Source: Oscillospiraceae bacterium
Lineage (GTDB): Bacteria > Bacillota > Clostridia > Oscillospirales > Oscillospiraceae
Assembly (NCBI GenBank): GCA_017527825.1
Contig: JAFXPO010000042.1
Coordinates: 1-64,000 of the forward strand
DNA length: 64,000 bases
Direction of reading: 5' to 3'
The position numbers and the translations under genes are program-made. The notes beneath the pieces were generated by a model. It was not told where the DNA came from and did no database searches. It saw nothing but the letters and a program-made list of their open reading frames with translations. This document shows, piece after piece, positions 31,638 to 40,678 of the stretch (position 1 is its first letter; each line of letters begins with the position of its first letter).

Positions 31638-32037
31638 CGTATCCCTCCATCATCACGGAAAACAGCTCGTTGATCCGCTCCTTCTCGCCGCGGAGGTACA
31701 GCCAGCCAAACAGTGCCTCCAGTGCCGTGGCGGTCTGGTAGGTGGCGCGGTCAGCGCTGTGGGGTACCGTGTGCACGTTGGCGTTCCGTCCGCGGCGGAA
31801 CACATCACGCTCTTCCTCCGTCAAAAGCGGTTGAATCTTCTCCGACAGCTCCGCCTGCTTATTGGCGCAGACAATGGCAACCGTCGCGCGATGGAGTCCC
31901 TTCCCCGTCGCCTTGCCGTGGACGCACAGCCATGTACGCACCAGTAGCTCATACACCGCGTCGCCCAGATGGGCAAGCCCGATGCTGCTGATGGTGCCGA
32001 TGGCGTCATCCGATAGGGTTGCAGAAAAATAGTCCAT
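31627..32037 (-). CDS. mrnC: Mini-ribonuclease 3
   Basis: A 136-aa RNase III catalytic domain without the dsRNA-binding domain, matching Mini-III, which matures 23S rRNA ends in Firmicutes. The active-site block LAHLGDAVYELLVRTWL and the later TALEALFGWLYL (second acidic cluster) are present. Unusually it is not beside cysS here but overlaps rqcH, so the two translation-linked genes share a transcript. Confidence 0.9.
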   Translation of the reverse strand: MDYFSATLSDDAIGTISSIGLAHLGDAVYELLVRTWLCVHGKATGKGLHRATVAIVCANKQAELSEKIQPLLTEEERDVFRRGRNANVHTVPHSADRATYQTATALEALFGWLYLRGEKERINELFSVMMEGYDVT

Positions 32038-32094
32038 AACATCCTCTTTTATGTTTAGGTGTCGATCAAATTATAAAAACCTGCGCCGCCCTTG

Positions 32095-33777
32095 TCAATA
32101 CGCCAGTACCTCGCGCAGGCGTTTTCCAGCATAGCCAGAGAAATCCTCCGCCGCACGGATATGGACGAACGCGCTGCCATAGATCAACCTCTCGTTTTCC
32201 AGCTCACGATCCTCGCCGAGGAACACGCCAAGAACCGTAACGCCCTGCCGGATCAACTTCCGCACCTGTGAGCAGGTGTCCCGCACCGCAGTGTCGCCGA
32301 CGTATTTTGTCCCCTTGCGTGCGCGACCGCTCACCATATCGTTGGGCAAGCCGTCGCTGAACACGAGCACCAGCTTGTGTTCCTCACGACGCCGCAGCAG
32401 GTCTTGCCCCGCGGCGGCAATGGCAAGGCCGTCGCGGTTGTTGGAATTCGCCCGGTAATCGAGAATGTGGAAATCGGCGTCCGCGCCGTCGTCATAGTCC
32501 CGGAAGCGGCGGAGCACCGTGTAGTCGCCGTAGGTGCAGTAGCTCATGACCCGGTGCGGGATTTGCAGGCGGCTGAGCGCCGCGCTGAACAAATAGCTTT
32601 GCATCGCCACCATGCTCTGCCGTATTTTCTGGGAGCCGCTGGCATCGATGAGCAGCTCCAGCACCACCGACGGCGGCTGCGCCGATACGGTTCGGCGAAA
32701 CAGCTGCGGGTCCTCGCACCGTCCCGCTCTCCACAGCTCAGCGTTGACCAGATCGCCGAAGCGCGCACGGCACACCTCCGGGTCACTGCGCAGCACATTT
32801 CGAAATGCCTGCTCGATGCTGCGGATGCCAGCGCGTACCGCTGCTTCGTGGTCGCGCAGCATGGCGCGGTTCTCCGCGCGGCTGGACGACGCGGCACGCG
32901 ACCGCTCCGACTGCTCTGCATACACGCTTTCAGGAAATCCATCGGTAAACAGCAGCTTTCGATCCTCGTGGATACCGATACAAACGGCGCGTTCCAGCTC
33001 CTCCATCTCATGCGCGGTCTTGAAGCTTGCGCCGAAGTTTCGCGCCAGATACTCCGGCACGTCCGCCAGCTGCGTCAGGCAGAGTTCATCGGTTGCGGGA
33101 CGGCTGTCAAAAGAAAGCTCCGCGGTCTCTCTTACCGTGTCCTGCCGCACTTCGTCGCCGGATGGCTGCTTACGCTCCGGCAGCGGGGCGTAATCCGGGG
33201 CAAAATACCTCGTGAAGATTTTCTTGTACAGCAGTACCGCCTGCGCCACCAACGCTTTTGCGTCCGCGCAGTGCGCAGACACAAGCGATTCAAAGAGCGC
33301 CATGTCGGGAAAATCAGACAATCGCGCGATGACGGCACGACTCTCCGCGTTCGTGGCGGCGGGAAACAGGCGACAAAGCCTGTGCACGCGAAGCCAGTTG
33401 CGGGACGACGCGCGCCAATTCAGCGGATCGTCCCGCAACAACTCGATCGCCGCGCGTTCCGCTATCGCCGGAATGCCGGGACGTTCCCGCGCCAGCCGCA
33501 CACGCACCGCCTCTTCCAGGCACAGGTGCACAATCGGCAGCAATACGCGCATATCATACGCCGCAAACCGATGCCGCCGCAGCCACGTCTCCAGCTCCGC
33601 CACGCCGAACAGTCTCTCCGCGCCGCCAAGGATCACGCCTTCATACGCTGCCACATAGCCGCCGCAGGCGAGGAACGGTTCGCTCATCAGCGCAGTATAC
33701 TCTGGCAGCTCACGCCGGCGGTGATCGCCGGAGACCGTCAGAAACAGGCTCTCCGCCCGTTCATCGACCCACGCCAT
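32095..33777 (-). CDS. VWA-domain protein (CobT-like build)
   Basis: A 560-aa cytosolic protein. The C-terminal third is a von Willebrand A domain with an intact MIDAS: LLIDASGSQKIRQSM near residue 390, then LVFSDGLPNDM. The N-terminal two-thirds are helical with no known domain. It lies 1 bp after a MoxR-type ATPase gene, the classical pairing in which the ATPase remodels a target through the VWA partner. The substrate is unknown; cobalt chelation is not implied, as no cobalamin genes are present. Confidence 0.8.
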   Translation of the reverse strand: MAWVDERAESLFLTVSGDHRRRELPEYTALMSEPFLACGGYVAAYEGVILGGAERLFGVAELETWLRRHRFAAYDMRVLLPIVHLCLEEAVRVRLARERPGIPAIAERAAIELLRDDPLNWRASSRNWLRVHRLCRLFPAATNAESRAVIARLSDFPDMALFESLVSAHCADAKALVAQAVLLYKKIFTRYFAPDYAPLPERKQPSGDEVRQDTVRETAELSFDSRPATDELCLTQLADVPEYLARNFGASFKTAHEMEELERAVCIGIHEDRKLLFTDGFPESVYAEQSERSRAASSSRAENRAMLRDHEAAVRAGIRSIEQAFRNVLRSDPEVCRARFGDLVNAELWRAGRCEDPQLFRRTVSAQPPSVVLELLIDASGSQKIRQSMVAMQSYLFSAALSRLQIPHRVMSYCTYGDYTVLRRFRDYDDGADADFHILDYRANSNNRDGLAIAAAGQDLLRRREEHKLVLVFSDGLPNDMVSGRARKGTKYVGDTAVRDTCSQVRKLIRQGVTVLGVFLGEDRELENERLIYGSAFVHIRAAEDFSGYAGKRLREVLAY

Positions 33778-33778
33778 C

Positions 33779-34633
33779 TCAGCCGAATCGAGTCATCGCC
33801 ACGTCCTGCACGAGGCGGTATTCAAACGCGTCGAAGCACTTGTTCGTGACCCCCATCGCGATGGCGTCCGCAGGACGCATCCCGTCGGTCATCAGCCGCA
33901 GCGCGGCAATCATACCGCGAAGATCCACCGCGCTGGTGGAGATTTCGCCGTTGATTGCCTTTTCGCTCAGATCGAGGAACAAGCCCACACAGCCCTCCAC
34001 ATGCTGCGGTGCCGCCTCCGGCACGTCACGCCGCAGCAGCCAGCCAAGCCGCTCCGCGTCCAGCGTCGGCATACGAATCACCGTGAAGCGGGATACCAGA
34101 GCTTCGTTCAGTTCACGCGTACCGGCATAGCCATAGTTCATGGTCGCAATAAACCGCGTTGCGGGATGCATCGGTATGACCTCATAGCCCGGAACATCTA
34201 TCAGCCGTCGATAATCCAGCACCGCGTGAAGCACGGCAACCGCGTCGTTTTTTGCCATATTGATTTCATCCAACACACAGAATCCGCCATACAACGCCGC
34301 CTGTGCCACCGCGCCGCGACGCAGCCGAACCTCCCCGCCGGTAAAGGTATCGGTGCCGATCAGCGTGCTGCTGTCCGTGTTGACGTGGAAAGAAACCGTG
34401 TAGACCGGACGACCGAAGAGCCACGCGAGATTGTCCGCGAGAATGTTCTTGCCGGTCGCCTTGCCGCCGCACAGCAGCAGATTTTCGCCTTGCAGCAATG
34501 CGCGCGCCGCCTGCTCCAGCGTTTCCTCCCCAATAAACTCGATCACGGGCTTTATTACACGGGAAAGCACCGCGGAATCCACGGAATGCGCTTTGCGAAA
34601 CTGTTCCAGCGCACGCATAACATCCTGATTCAT
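33779..34633 (-). CDS. MoxR-type AAA+ ATPase
   Basis: A 284-aa AAA+ protein: Walker A LCGGKATGKNILADNL, Walker B FCVLDEINMAK, sensor stretch RFIATMNYGYAGTRELNEAL and an Arg-finger-like SRFTVIRMP. The start at 34633 follows AAAGGAG. It almost abuts the VWA gene and forms a MoxR-VWA pair. It resembles CbbQ/MoxR-like chaperones. No methanol dehydrogenase or RuBisCO genes are nearby, so the target is open. Confidence 0.87.
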   Translation of the reverse strand: MNQDVMRALEQFRKAHSVDSAVLSRVIKPVIEFIGEETLEQAARALLQGENLLLCGGKATGKNILADNLAWLFGRPVYTVSFHVNTDSSTLIGTDTFTGGEVRLRRGAVAQAALYGGFCVLDEINMAKNDAVAVLHAVLDYRRLIDVPGYEVIPMHPATRFIATMNYGYAGTRELNEALVSRFTVIRMPTLDAERLGWLLRRDVPEAAPQHVEGCVGLFLDLSEKAINGEISTSAVDLRGMIAALRLMTDGMRPADAIAMGVTNKCFDAFEYRLVQDVAMTRFG

Positions 34634-34664
34634 GACTGTTTCTCCTTTGACATAAAGAAAAACC

Positions 34665-34705
34665 GCTCCGAGCATCTCTGTCCGTCAGATATGCTCGGAA
34701 CGGCA
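34665..34705 (-). terminator. terminator after the pilT-like gene
   Basis: On the minus strand the arms CCG-TTCCGAGCAT and ATGCTCGGA-GCGG enclose a 15-nt loop and are followed by TTTTTC. Confidence 0.8.
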
Positions 34706-34720
34706 TAAAATGGTCTTTGC

Positions 34721-35788
34721 TTATGCGCGGACAACCCACATCTTGCGCCGCATCTGCTCCTGATCGATAGCGTGGTCGAGCACCACGTCCTTCTCAATCA
34801 TCTCATCGCCATACAGCTCCAGAAGCGACTGATCCATGGAGAGCATATCGCCGCGCTTTCCGTTTTGAATCTCACCGCGAATATCATAGATTTCGTTGTT
34901 GCGGATCATGCTCTGAATGTTGGAGTTCGAGCGCATGACCTCAAACGCGGGAATCGTTTTTCCGTTACTGCCGGGCAGAAGCTGCTGGGAAACGATGGCG
35001 CGAAGCACCATTGAAAGACGCATGCGAAGCGTTTCCTGCTGATCTGCCGGGAACGAGTGAATCATGTAATCGATGGCGCTCACCGCGTCCTTCGCGTACA
35101 GGGTGCCGATGACAAGCCGTCCGGTCTCCGCGGCGGAAATCGCCATGCGGATCAACTCAGGACTCTGCATCTCACTCAGGAAAATCACATCCGGGGATTG
35201 CAGCAGGCAGTCTTGCAGCGCCGTGACGCTATCCTCAACGTCAATGGCGACTTCCTGCTGGCTCACGATGCTCCGCTGGTTGCGGTGCAGGTACTCGATG
35301 GGATTCTCAATGGTGATGATGTGACACTCACGCGTCTGATTGATGCGATCAATCAGGCACGCTTCAGTAATCGACTTGCCGCTGCCGGCAAGTCCGGTCA
35401 CAAGCACCAGACCACGGGATTCATTCGCGAGCGCCATGACCTGTTCCTTGATGCCAAACTCCTGCCAGTCGGGAATACCGAACTGGATGACGCGCACAAC
35501 CGCTGCGATAGAGCCGCGCTGATGGAAAACATTCACGCGGAAACGGGCGAGCCCCGGAACCGACAGGGAAAAGTTGTCCTTTTTGTTCTGAATGCACAGA
35601 TCCTCGGAACGCTCTGCAAGCGCATAGAGGTCGCGGATTAGCGACGCGGCGGCGTCAGGGGAAACACGAATCTCGCTGATATTGCGAAAACGCTTCTCAG
35701 TCTTCACGCTAACGTAACCGCCCGCAACAATAAAGATGTCGGACGCGCCCTCTTCCACAGCAGCTTTTAAATAATCGAGAACCTGCAT
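34721..35788 (-). CDS. PilT/PilU-like ATPase
   Basis: A 355-aa secretion-type ATPase with a PilT-like N-terminal domain (ASDIFIVAGGYVSVK), Walker A GLAGSGKS near residue 127, ENPIEYLH Asp-box-like segment and a Walker B region DVIFLSEMQSPE in which the usual GE-MRD reads SE-MQS. No pilin, PilB or PilC genes are in view, so this is an orphan. The changed Walker B edge suggests a regulatory or lower-activity relative. The gene is monocistronic with its own terminator. Confidence 0.85.
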   Translation of the reverse strand: MQVLDYLKAAVEEGASDIFIVAGGYVSVKTEKRFRNISEIRVSPDAAASLIRDLYALAERSEDLCIQNKKDNFSLSVPGLARFRVNVFHQRGSIAAVVRVIQFGIPDWQEFGIKEQVMALANESRGLVLVTGLAGSGKSITEACLIDRINQTRECHIITIENPIEYLHRNQRSIVSQQEVAIDVEDSVTALQDCLLQSPDVIFLSEMQSPELIRMAISAAETGRLVIGTLYAKDAVSAIDYMIHSFPADQQETLRMRLSMVLRAIVSQQLLPGSNGKTIPAFEVMRSNSNIQSMIRNNEIYDIRGEIQNGKRGDMLSMDQSLLELYGDEMIEKDVVLDHAIDQEQMRRKMWVVRA

Positions 35789-35806
35789 TTTGGTTGTCCT
35801 TCCTTT

Positions 35807-36874
35807 TTAAAGGTCTACACGCTCGTAGAACACTTCCATAATCAATTGACGAAGCGCTTGCTCGTCGGGGTAAAACTCAGCAAATTGTCCGTGACCAGAT
35901 TCGCCTTTGATCGTCCGAACGCCTGTTGACTCATAGTTGTGCAGATGCTCTATGATGTCGGAAAGCTGATCGACCGTGCAATCAGACACAAGGTAATCGC
36001 TGATGCTCAGCACCGTGTCCATGATGAAGTCCTCATCCGCGTCCGCGCGGCGTGAAAACTGCTCCTGCAAAGAAGCCATGTACTGCTGCTGGCGTTCCAT
36101 ACGGTGAAGGTTCGTCGAGTCTGCCAGTCCATGTCTTGCGCGAATATAGGTCAGGGCGTGTTTGCCCTGGAGCACCACCGTCTCACCCTGCACCAGGGTA
36201 TCATCGATTCCTGTGAAATCATCCATCACAAGGACAGGAACACCGCCCACCGCATCGTTGAGAACCGACACGCCGTCCATACTCAGAGACAAAAAGTGGT
36301 CGATATTGATGCCGTGAAACAGCCCGGACAAGGAGCGTACCGTGTTTCTGCATCCAAGCACAGGACGGCTGCCATAAGCGTGCGAGAGCGCGATCTGGGC
36401 GGTATAGCTGCGAATCGGCGCGCCGTTGTCGGTCAGGATCATAACGTCCACCATGGTATCACGGTTGATGGAGATCGGGGTATAACTCCCCGTCTCGCTG
36501 TCCGCAACCATCAACAGCAGAAAGTCCGCCTGCTCATACTGCCCGCCCTCGCCGGAGACAAACTCAGCGTTTTTATCAACACCGAGAAGCAGGGTTGTTT
36601 CCAACCCTGTTTTCGGTTTGTACCACTTGCCATCAAAGAACGTCAGTTCTTCGCTTGTCTCTTCCTCCTCAGGGAGAATGACGGTCTCCGCGGTCGCGGG
36701 CTCTTCTTCCGCTCCAACATGCTCTTCCCAAAAGTGAATACCAAGCAAAATCGCAGGGAAAAGAATCACGGCAACCAAAACCGGCGCGTATTTTTTAAGC
36801 TTGCGCTTACTGAACAGCTTCCTGATTGTATGGATTTTTCTGTGGTGGGTGCTGGAATGATGCGAATGCGGCAT
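35807..36874 (-). CDS. LytR-CpsA-Psr family protein
   Basis: A 355-aa membrane-anchored protein that likely attaches polysaccharide or teichoic-acid-like polymers to peptidoglycan. The N-terminus is His/Arg/Lys-rich, followed by one transmembrane segment at about residues 30-48. The LCP domain shows TLLLGVDK, SINRDTMVDV and RARHGLADSTNLHRMERQQQ, holding the conserved Asp and Arg residues that bind the lipid pyrophosphate. The location beside the cps-type genes supports a surface-glycan role. Confidence 0.9.
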   Translation of the reverse strand: MPHSHHSSTHHRKIHTIRKLFSKRKLKKYAPVLVAVILFPAILLGIHFWEEHVGAEEEPATAETVILPEEEETSEELTFFDGKWYKPKTGLETTLLLGVDKNAEFVSGEGGQYEQADFLLLMVADSETGSYTPISINRDTMVDVMILTDNGAPIRSYTAQIALSHAYGSRPVLGCRNTVRSLSGLFHGINIDHFLSLSMDGVSVLNDAVGGVPVLVMDDFTGIDDTLVQGETVVLQGKHALTYIRARHGLADSTNLHRMERQQQYMASLQEQFSRRADADEDFIMDTVLSISDYLVSDCTVDQLSDIIEHLHNYESTGVRTIKGESGHGQFAEFYPDEQALRQLIMEVFYERVDL

Positions 36875-36901
36875 TTTTCTCTTTCCTCCCTCAGGGAGAT
36901 T

Positions 36902-38062
36902 TTACGCCTTCTTCTCGCTGTTCTTGCGCTTACTGAGAACAATCCAGCTGATGATCAGCGCGGCGCATAAAATGATCGAAATGATCATCCAGATGTTGAA
37001 GGAGGAAGAAGCTTCGGGCTGAGCGGTGGCTACCGTCTCCACGCTGTGCTGATAGACCACCCATGTGGAGAAGTGAGCGCACTCCCAGCTGGCGGTCTTG
37101 TTCTCCTTGTCAATGGACAACTCGTGCTCTTCCACCACTTCGCCGTCGACCACATAGCCGACATAAGCCTGGTCATAACCGTACTCGTAGGGAATCGTAA
37201 CCTTGATGGTGCCGCCGTCAAACGGAACTGCAACGCCGTTTTTCAGCAGGCGCAACTCAAAGGTGACAAACGCGCCGATATCATCGCGAACCACGCTCGT
37301 GGAGCTGTCCTCAAGCTGGAACACGACCAGCTGCAGATCGTCACCGACGTTATTCATGGTCTGAACCATCTTCGCGTCAAAGGTGAGCACACCAAGGTCA
37401 ACCTTGATCTCCAAGGGCAGACCGGTCGCGGCAATCTCACTGACTGCGTCCGAGCGGAAAATGACTTCATTGTAGCTGGGACTCTTCCATGCGCTTCTGG
37501 CATCAATTTCAATCATATCCGACTCGACATCAACACCTGAAATGATGCTGGAGAGAACGTCTCCATGAATCTCGGTAACCACACCGACACCACTTTCGGG
37601 AGTGGGATGCTCTGTGTGAATGTAATCATCGCCGGTCGGGGCAGTCTCCGCCATGGGGACTTCGTCTTCAGGAATGTAAACCCAGCCCTCTTCGGGATCG
37701 TTGTAACGCACATAGGTGCCCGGCTCCGTGCGAGGACGGGTTACAACAACGTCACCCTCCTGCTGCGTGTCACCGCCCGTCTGCGTGTCACCAGCCGGCT
37801 GCGTGTCGCCAGCCGGCTGTGCGTCTTCTCCGGCAATGTCGCCGCCGTCGGCAAGCGGAGCATCCTCGTCGACAATCACGACGTCGGGAGCATTTTCATC
37901 GTTCGGGTCCGGCATCGGATCCTGCGGATTAATGACAATTGCACCGGGAACATCACTGGGCGTAAGGGTTGGGGACGGATCCTGATTTTCCGTTGCCATT
38001 GCGGGTACCGCAAGCAGCGTGAACAGCATTACGGCTGTCAGAAAAGCGGCCATTTTTTTCAT
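36902..38062 (-). CDS. putative surface protein with signal peptide and C-terminal anchor
   Basis: A 386-aa protein: signal peptide MKKMAAFLTAVMLFTLLAVP at the start, an acidic, Pro/Asp-rich stretch with tandem AGDTQ/GGDTQ repeats near residues 60-90, a beta-rich domain at about 170-340, and a C-terminal membrane segment (FNIWMIISIILCAALIISW) with the basic tail SKRKNSEKKA. It is probably a cell-surface or spore-surface protein held in the membrane. The function is unknown. GAGAGGAAGAAGAC precedes the ATG at 38062. Confidence 0.7.
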   Translation of the reverse strand: MKKMAAFLTAVMLFTLLAVPAMATENQDPSPTLTPSDVPGAIVINPQDPMPDPNDENAPDVVIVDEDAPLADGGDIAGEDAQPAGDTQPAGDTQTGGDTQQEGDVVVTRPRTEPGTYVRYNDPEEGWVYIPEDEVPMAETAPTGDDYIHTEHPTPESGVGVVTEIHGDVLSSIISGVDVESDMIEIDARSAWKSPSYNEVIFRSDAVSEIAATGLPLEIKVDLGVLTFDAKMVQTMNNVGDDLQLVVFQLEDSSTSVVRDDIGAFVTFELRLLKNGVAVPFDGGTIKVTIPYEYGYDQAYVGYVVDGEVVEEHELSIDKENKTASWECAHFSTWVVYQHSVETVATAQPEASSSFNIWMIISIILCAALIISWIVLSKRKNSEKKA

Positions 38063-38140
38063 GTCTTCTTCCTCTCTTTCACTCAAATAGTTGGTTACAC
38101 ATTTCAAATTGATCTATTCAAATCCCTTTCGGGAGATTTG

Positions 38141-38866
38141 TCACTGTAAATCATGCGTGCTGTCCGAATCATCCGGCAGCCAGCGCCGCGCATAAGCGGA
38201 AAGCGCTTCCAGCGTCTCCGGGTCAATCACACGCATCGCTTCTCCAAGGCGCGGCGGACGGGAGGTCATGTTGTGGCAATCCGATCCAATAAACCGGACT
38301 CTCCCTGTGTGCAGATGTCTCAGCGCTTTGCGTTTGGTTCTCCAGGACAGGAAATGCTCCGCGTTGTGCTGCATCAAAATACCGTGCTCAGAGAGATCAT
38401 CCCAGACATCTTCCTTTTGCCAGCGCTCATAGCGCTCGACGTGCGCCATCAACACGGTGATACCCTGCCGCTCATGCAATCGTTTTATCTCGTCGACCAT
38501 GCGGGACGTCCAAGGAGAAAATGGCATTTCCAGCAACAGAAGCGGCGTTCCCTCGATGCGCAAAAGCTCCACGTTCTCGGCAGAGCTGATGCCTTCAAAG
38601 TAATAGACCTCGGCCCCCAGCACAATACGCGGGAAAGCGCGTCCGTCTGCCTTCATCGCCTCGCAAAGCCGATCGTATGACGCGCGGCGCCGATGCAGAA
38701 ACTCCTCAGGGCTGTTTTCCGTCGGATAAAAATGAGAGGTTGCGGCGATCACGTCGACGCCCTGTTCGGCGGAGGCAGCGAGCATGCGGATACTTTCTTC
38801 GCAGCTCCGGCTCCCATCGTCCATCTTCGGGAGTATATGCGAATGGATATCTACCATTCCATTCAC
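38141..38866 (-). CDS. cpsB: CpsB/CapC-type protein-tyrosine phosphatase
   Basis: A 241-aa PHP-fold metal-dependent phosphatase that dephosphorylates the CpsD kinase. Metal motifs MVDIHSHILPKMDDGSRS near the start, ATSHFYPTE, MAHVERYERW and GSDCHNMTSRPP are present. The start is GTG at 38866 with GAGAGGA seven bases upstream and overlapping the cpsD stop (GTGA). It completes a CpsC-CpsD-CpsB set. Confidence 0.92.
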   Translation of the reverse strand: MNGMVDIHSHILPKMDDGSRSCEESIRMLAASAEQGVDVIAATSHFYPTENSPEEFLHRRRASYDRLCEAMKADGRAFPRIVLGAEVYYFEGISSAENVELLRIEGTPLLLLEMPFSPWTSRMVDEIKRLHERQGITVLMAHVERYERWQKEDVWDDLSEHGILMQHNAEHFLSWRTKRKALRHLHTGRVRFIGSDCHNMTSRPPRLGEAMRVIDPETLEALSAYARRWLPDDSDSTHDLQ

Positions 38867-39753
38867 GACTTCATCCTCTCGTTTTCCGCCTTTTTCTGCT
38901 CCTCAGCAGCTTGCGAATACCGGCTGCGATAGCCGTAACCGTAACCGTAACCGTACCGATAGCCGTATTTGTAATACTTCTTGTAGCTTCCCTTGTAACC
39001 GCTCCATTTGTTCATGGTGTTCGCCGCGGTCATCACGAAGCCGAGAACCTTTGCGTTTGCCTGCTCCAGCTGGCGCATCGCCTCGGCAAGCGCACGACGG
39101 CTGGAATAGTTTTGACGCACGATCATCACGATTCCGTCCACAAGGCGCGAGACAACCAGCGCATCCGAAACCTCGTTAATCGGCGGAAGATCCAGAATGA
39201 TGAAATCCGTAGACTGAGAAAAAACCTCGATCGCCGTCTTCATCTGCTCAGAGCCGAGCAGCTCGGACGGGTTCGGCGGAATGTCGCCGCACGGAATCAC
39301 CGTCAGCTTCTCTTCCAGATCGGTTTTTCTGGTAACCGACCTTCCACTGCTCAGACCCGCAAGGAGATTGGACAGCCCCGGAGTGGGCTTCAACCCCAGT
39401 CGCTTCGAAATCGTCGGGAGGCGCATGTCCGCCTCGATCAAAATGACCGACTTGTCCGCCTCCGCAAGCATATAGGCAAGGTTAAGGGCAGTGGTGCTTT
39501 TCCCTTCGCCGGCGTTGGCGCTTGTCACGCCGATGACGCGGCAACGCTGCTCATCCGGTAAAGCAAACATCAGATTCGTGCGCAGCAGGCGATATGCCTC
39601 CGCGGCGGCAAAGCTCAGGTTTTTTCCATACGAAGGGTCGTTTTCCGGGGTAGTCTCGGCAACCTTATCCCGACCAAAAAGACCTTTTTTGGGTTCTGCC
39701 GCTTCAGGTGCGGCAGAATAGTTCTCAGGCTGATTGGAATTGTGGTTGCTCAT
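38863..39753 (-). CDS. cpsD: bacterial tyrosine kinase CpsD
   Basis: A 296-aa BY-kinase controlling capsule/EPS assembly. Walker A SANAGEGKSTTALNL, Walker A' VILIEADMR, Walker B FIILDLPPINE. The C-terminus is an extraordinary Tyr cluster (YKKYYKYGYRYGYGYGYGYR), far longer than the few tyrosines usual for autophosphorylation. The coding DNA of that cluster is a 6-bp repeat near 38928-38967. It overlaps its membrane partner cpsC by 4 bp. Confidence 0.93.
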   Translation of the reverse strand: MSNHNSNQPENYSAAPEAAEPKKGLFGRDKVAETTPENDPSYGKNLSFAAAEAYRLLRTNLMFALPDEQRCRVIGVTSANAGEGKSTTALNLAYMLAEADKSVILIEADMRLPTISKRLGLKPTPGLSNLLAGLSSGRSVTRKTDLEEKLTVIPCGDIPPNPSELLGSEQMKTAIEVFSQSTDFIILDLPPINEVSDALVVSRLVDGIVMIVRQNYSSRRALAEAMRQLEQANAKVLGFVMTAANTMNKWSGYKGSYKKYYKYGYRYGYGYGYGYRSRYSQAAEEQKKAENERMKS

Positions 39754-40547
39754 TTCTTCTTCCTACCCTTCGATGAGTTGTGCTGATTCTTTAGATTGCG
39801 ATAGCCGTAATAACCATAGCCATATCCGTAGCCATAGCCTTTCGCCTTGGAATCCGCGTACAGTTCAGGAACGACTGCCAGCATGGAAAGCTTATAAGTA
39901 TTTTTCAGATACTCCTCATCACGAATCTGTTCATCGAAGAGTTCCAGCAGAACGATGACCGCGGCGCTGATGACCGCGCCAGCCAACAAGCCAAGGGTGG
40001 TGTAACGGGTAATGTTCGGGGACGCCTTACGGGAAGGCACCACCGCATAATCCACGATGCGGACGGAGCTGCCGTCCATAATATCGGCGATCTTGCTGGG
40101 AAGCACCTCGGCGATCGTGTTGGCGATCTTCGTTGCTTCCTCCGGGTCCGGTCCGGTCACAACAATGCGGAAAACCTCCGTATTGTTCACCGAACTGGCG
40201 GAAATCATGCCGTAAAGCTGGGAGTAAGAATACTTCAGCTCCGCGCGTTCGATCACCTCATTGAGCGTCAGGCGCGTCTTCAAGATAACAATGTAGGTCT
40301 CCACCAGGCTCTGCGAGGCAGAAAGGTCGGCCAGGCTGACCGAGGTGCTGCCAAGAGAAAATGAGCTGTTGTTGACGTACATCAACGCGCTGGATTGATA
40401 CAGCGGCGTGATAAAGTAACTGGCATAGGAAAAACCTGCCGCCCCGAAAATAACCATCGCGAGAATAATCGCCCACGCTCTGCGCCAGAGAGCCGCGAGA
40501 AGCCGCAGCAGATCAATTTCAAAAAACTCTTCGTTGTTCTGTTTCAT
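39750..40547 (-). CDS. cpsC: CpsC/Wzz-type chain-length and kinase modulator
   Basis: A 265-aa polysaccharide co-polymerase-like protein with two membrane segments (about residues 28-48 and 180-200) flanking an extracytoplasmic Wzz domain (TPLYQSSALMYV at its start). CpsC stimulates CpsD. Oddly its cytoplasmic C-terminus is also Tyr-rich (GYGYGYGYYGYRNLK), like that of the kinase. It has its own promoter at 40639-40667. Confidence 0.9.
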   Translation of the reverse strand: MKQNNEEFFEIDLLRLLAALWRRAWAIILAMVIFGAAGFSYASYFITPLYQSSALMYVNNSSFSLGSTSVSLADLSASQSLVETYIVILKTRLTLNEVIERAELKYSYSQLYGMISASSVNNTEVFRIVVTGPDPEEATKIANTIAEVLPSKIADIMDGSSVRIVDYAVVPSRKASPNITRYTTLGLLAGAVISAAVIVLLELFDEQIRDEEYLKNTYKLSMLAVVPELYADSKAKGYGYGYGYGYYGYRNLKNQHNSSKGRKKK

Positions 40548-40638
40548 TGATTCCCGTCCCTGCCGCAGTGATTGGTTCCCGCGGCTTTATCCTGTTATGC
40601 AAAAATTGTCTGAAAAAAGTCAGACTACAATATGTGGA

Positions 40639-40667
40639 ATTATATCATGAATGAAAGCACAATGCAA
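40639..40667 (-). promoter_or_regulatory. promoter of the cpsCDB operon
   Basis: Minus strand: TTGCAT (40662-40667), 17-bp spacer, TATAAT (40639-40644). A small GTCTGA/TCAGAC hairpin sits in the leader. Confidence 0.75.
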
Positions 40668-40678
40668 GTCAAATCTTG

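Noticed and set aside
32377..33849. 490-codon plus-strand frame
   Set aside because: Antisense shadow of the VWA gene, with no motif or ribosome site.
38925..39840. CRISPR-like repeat array
   Set aside because: The short periodic repeats are coding DNA for Gly-Tyr tails, with no spacers; no cas genes are in the window.
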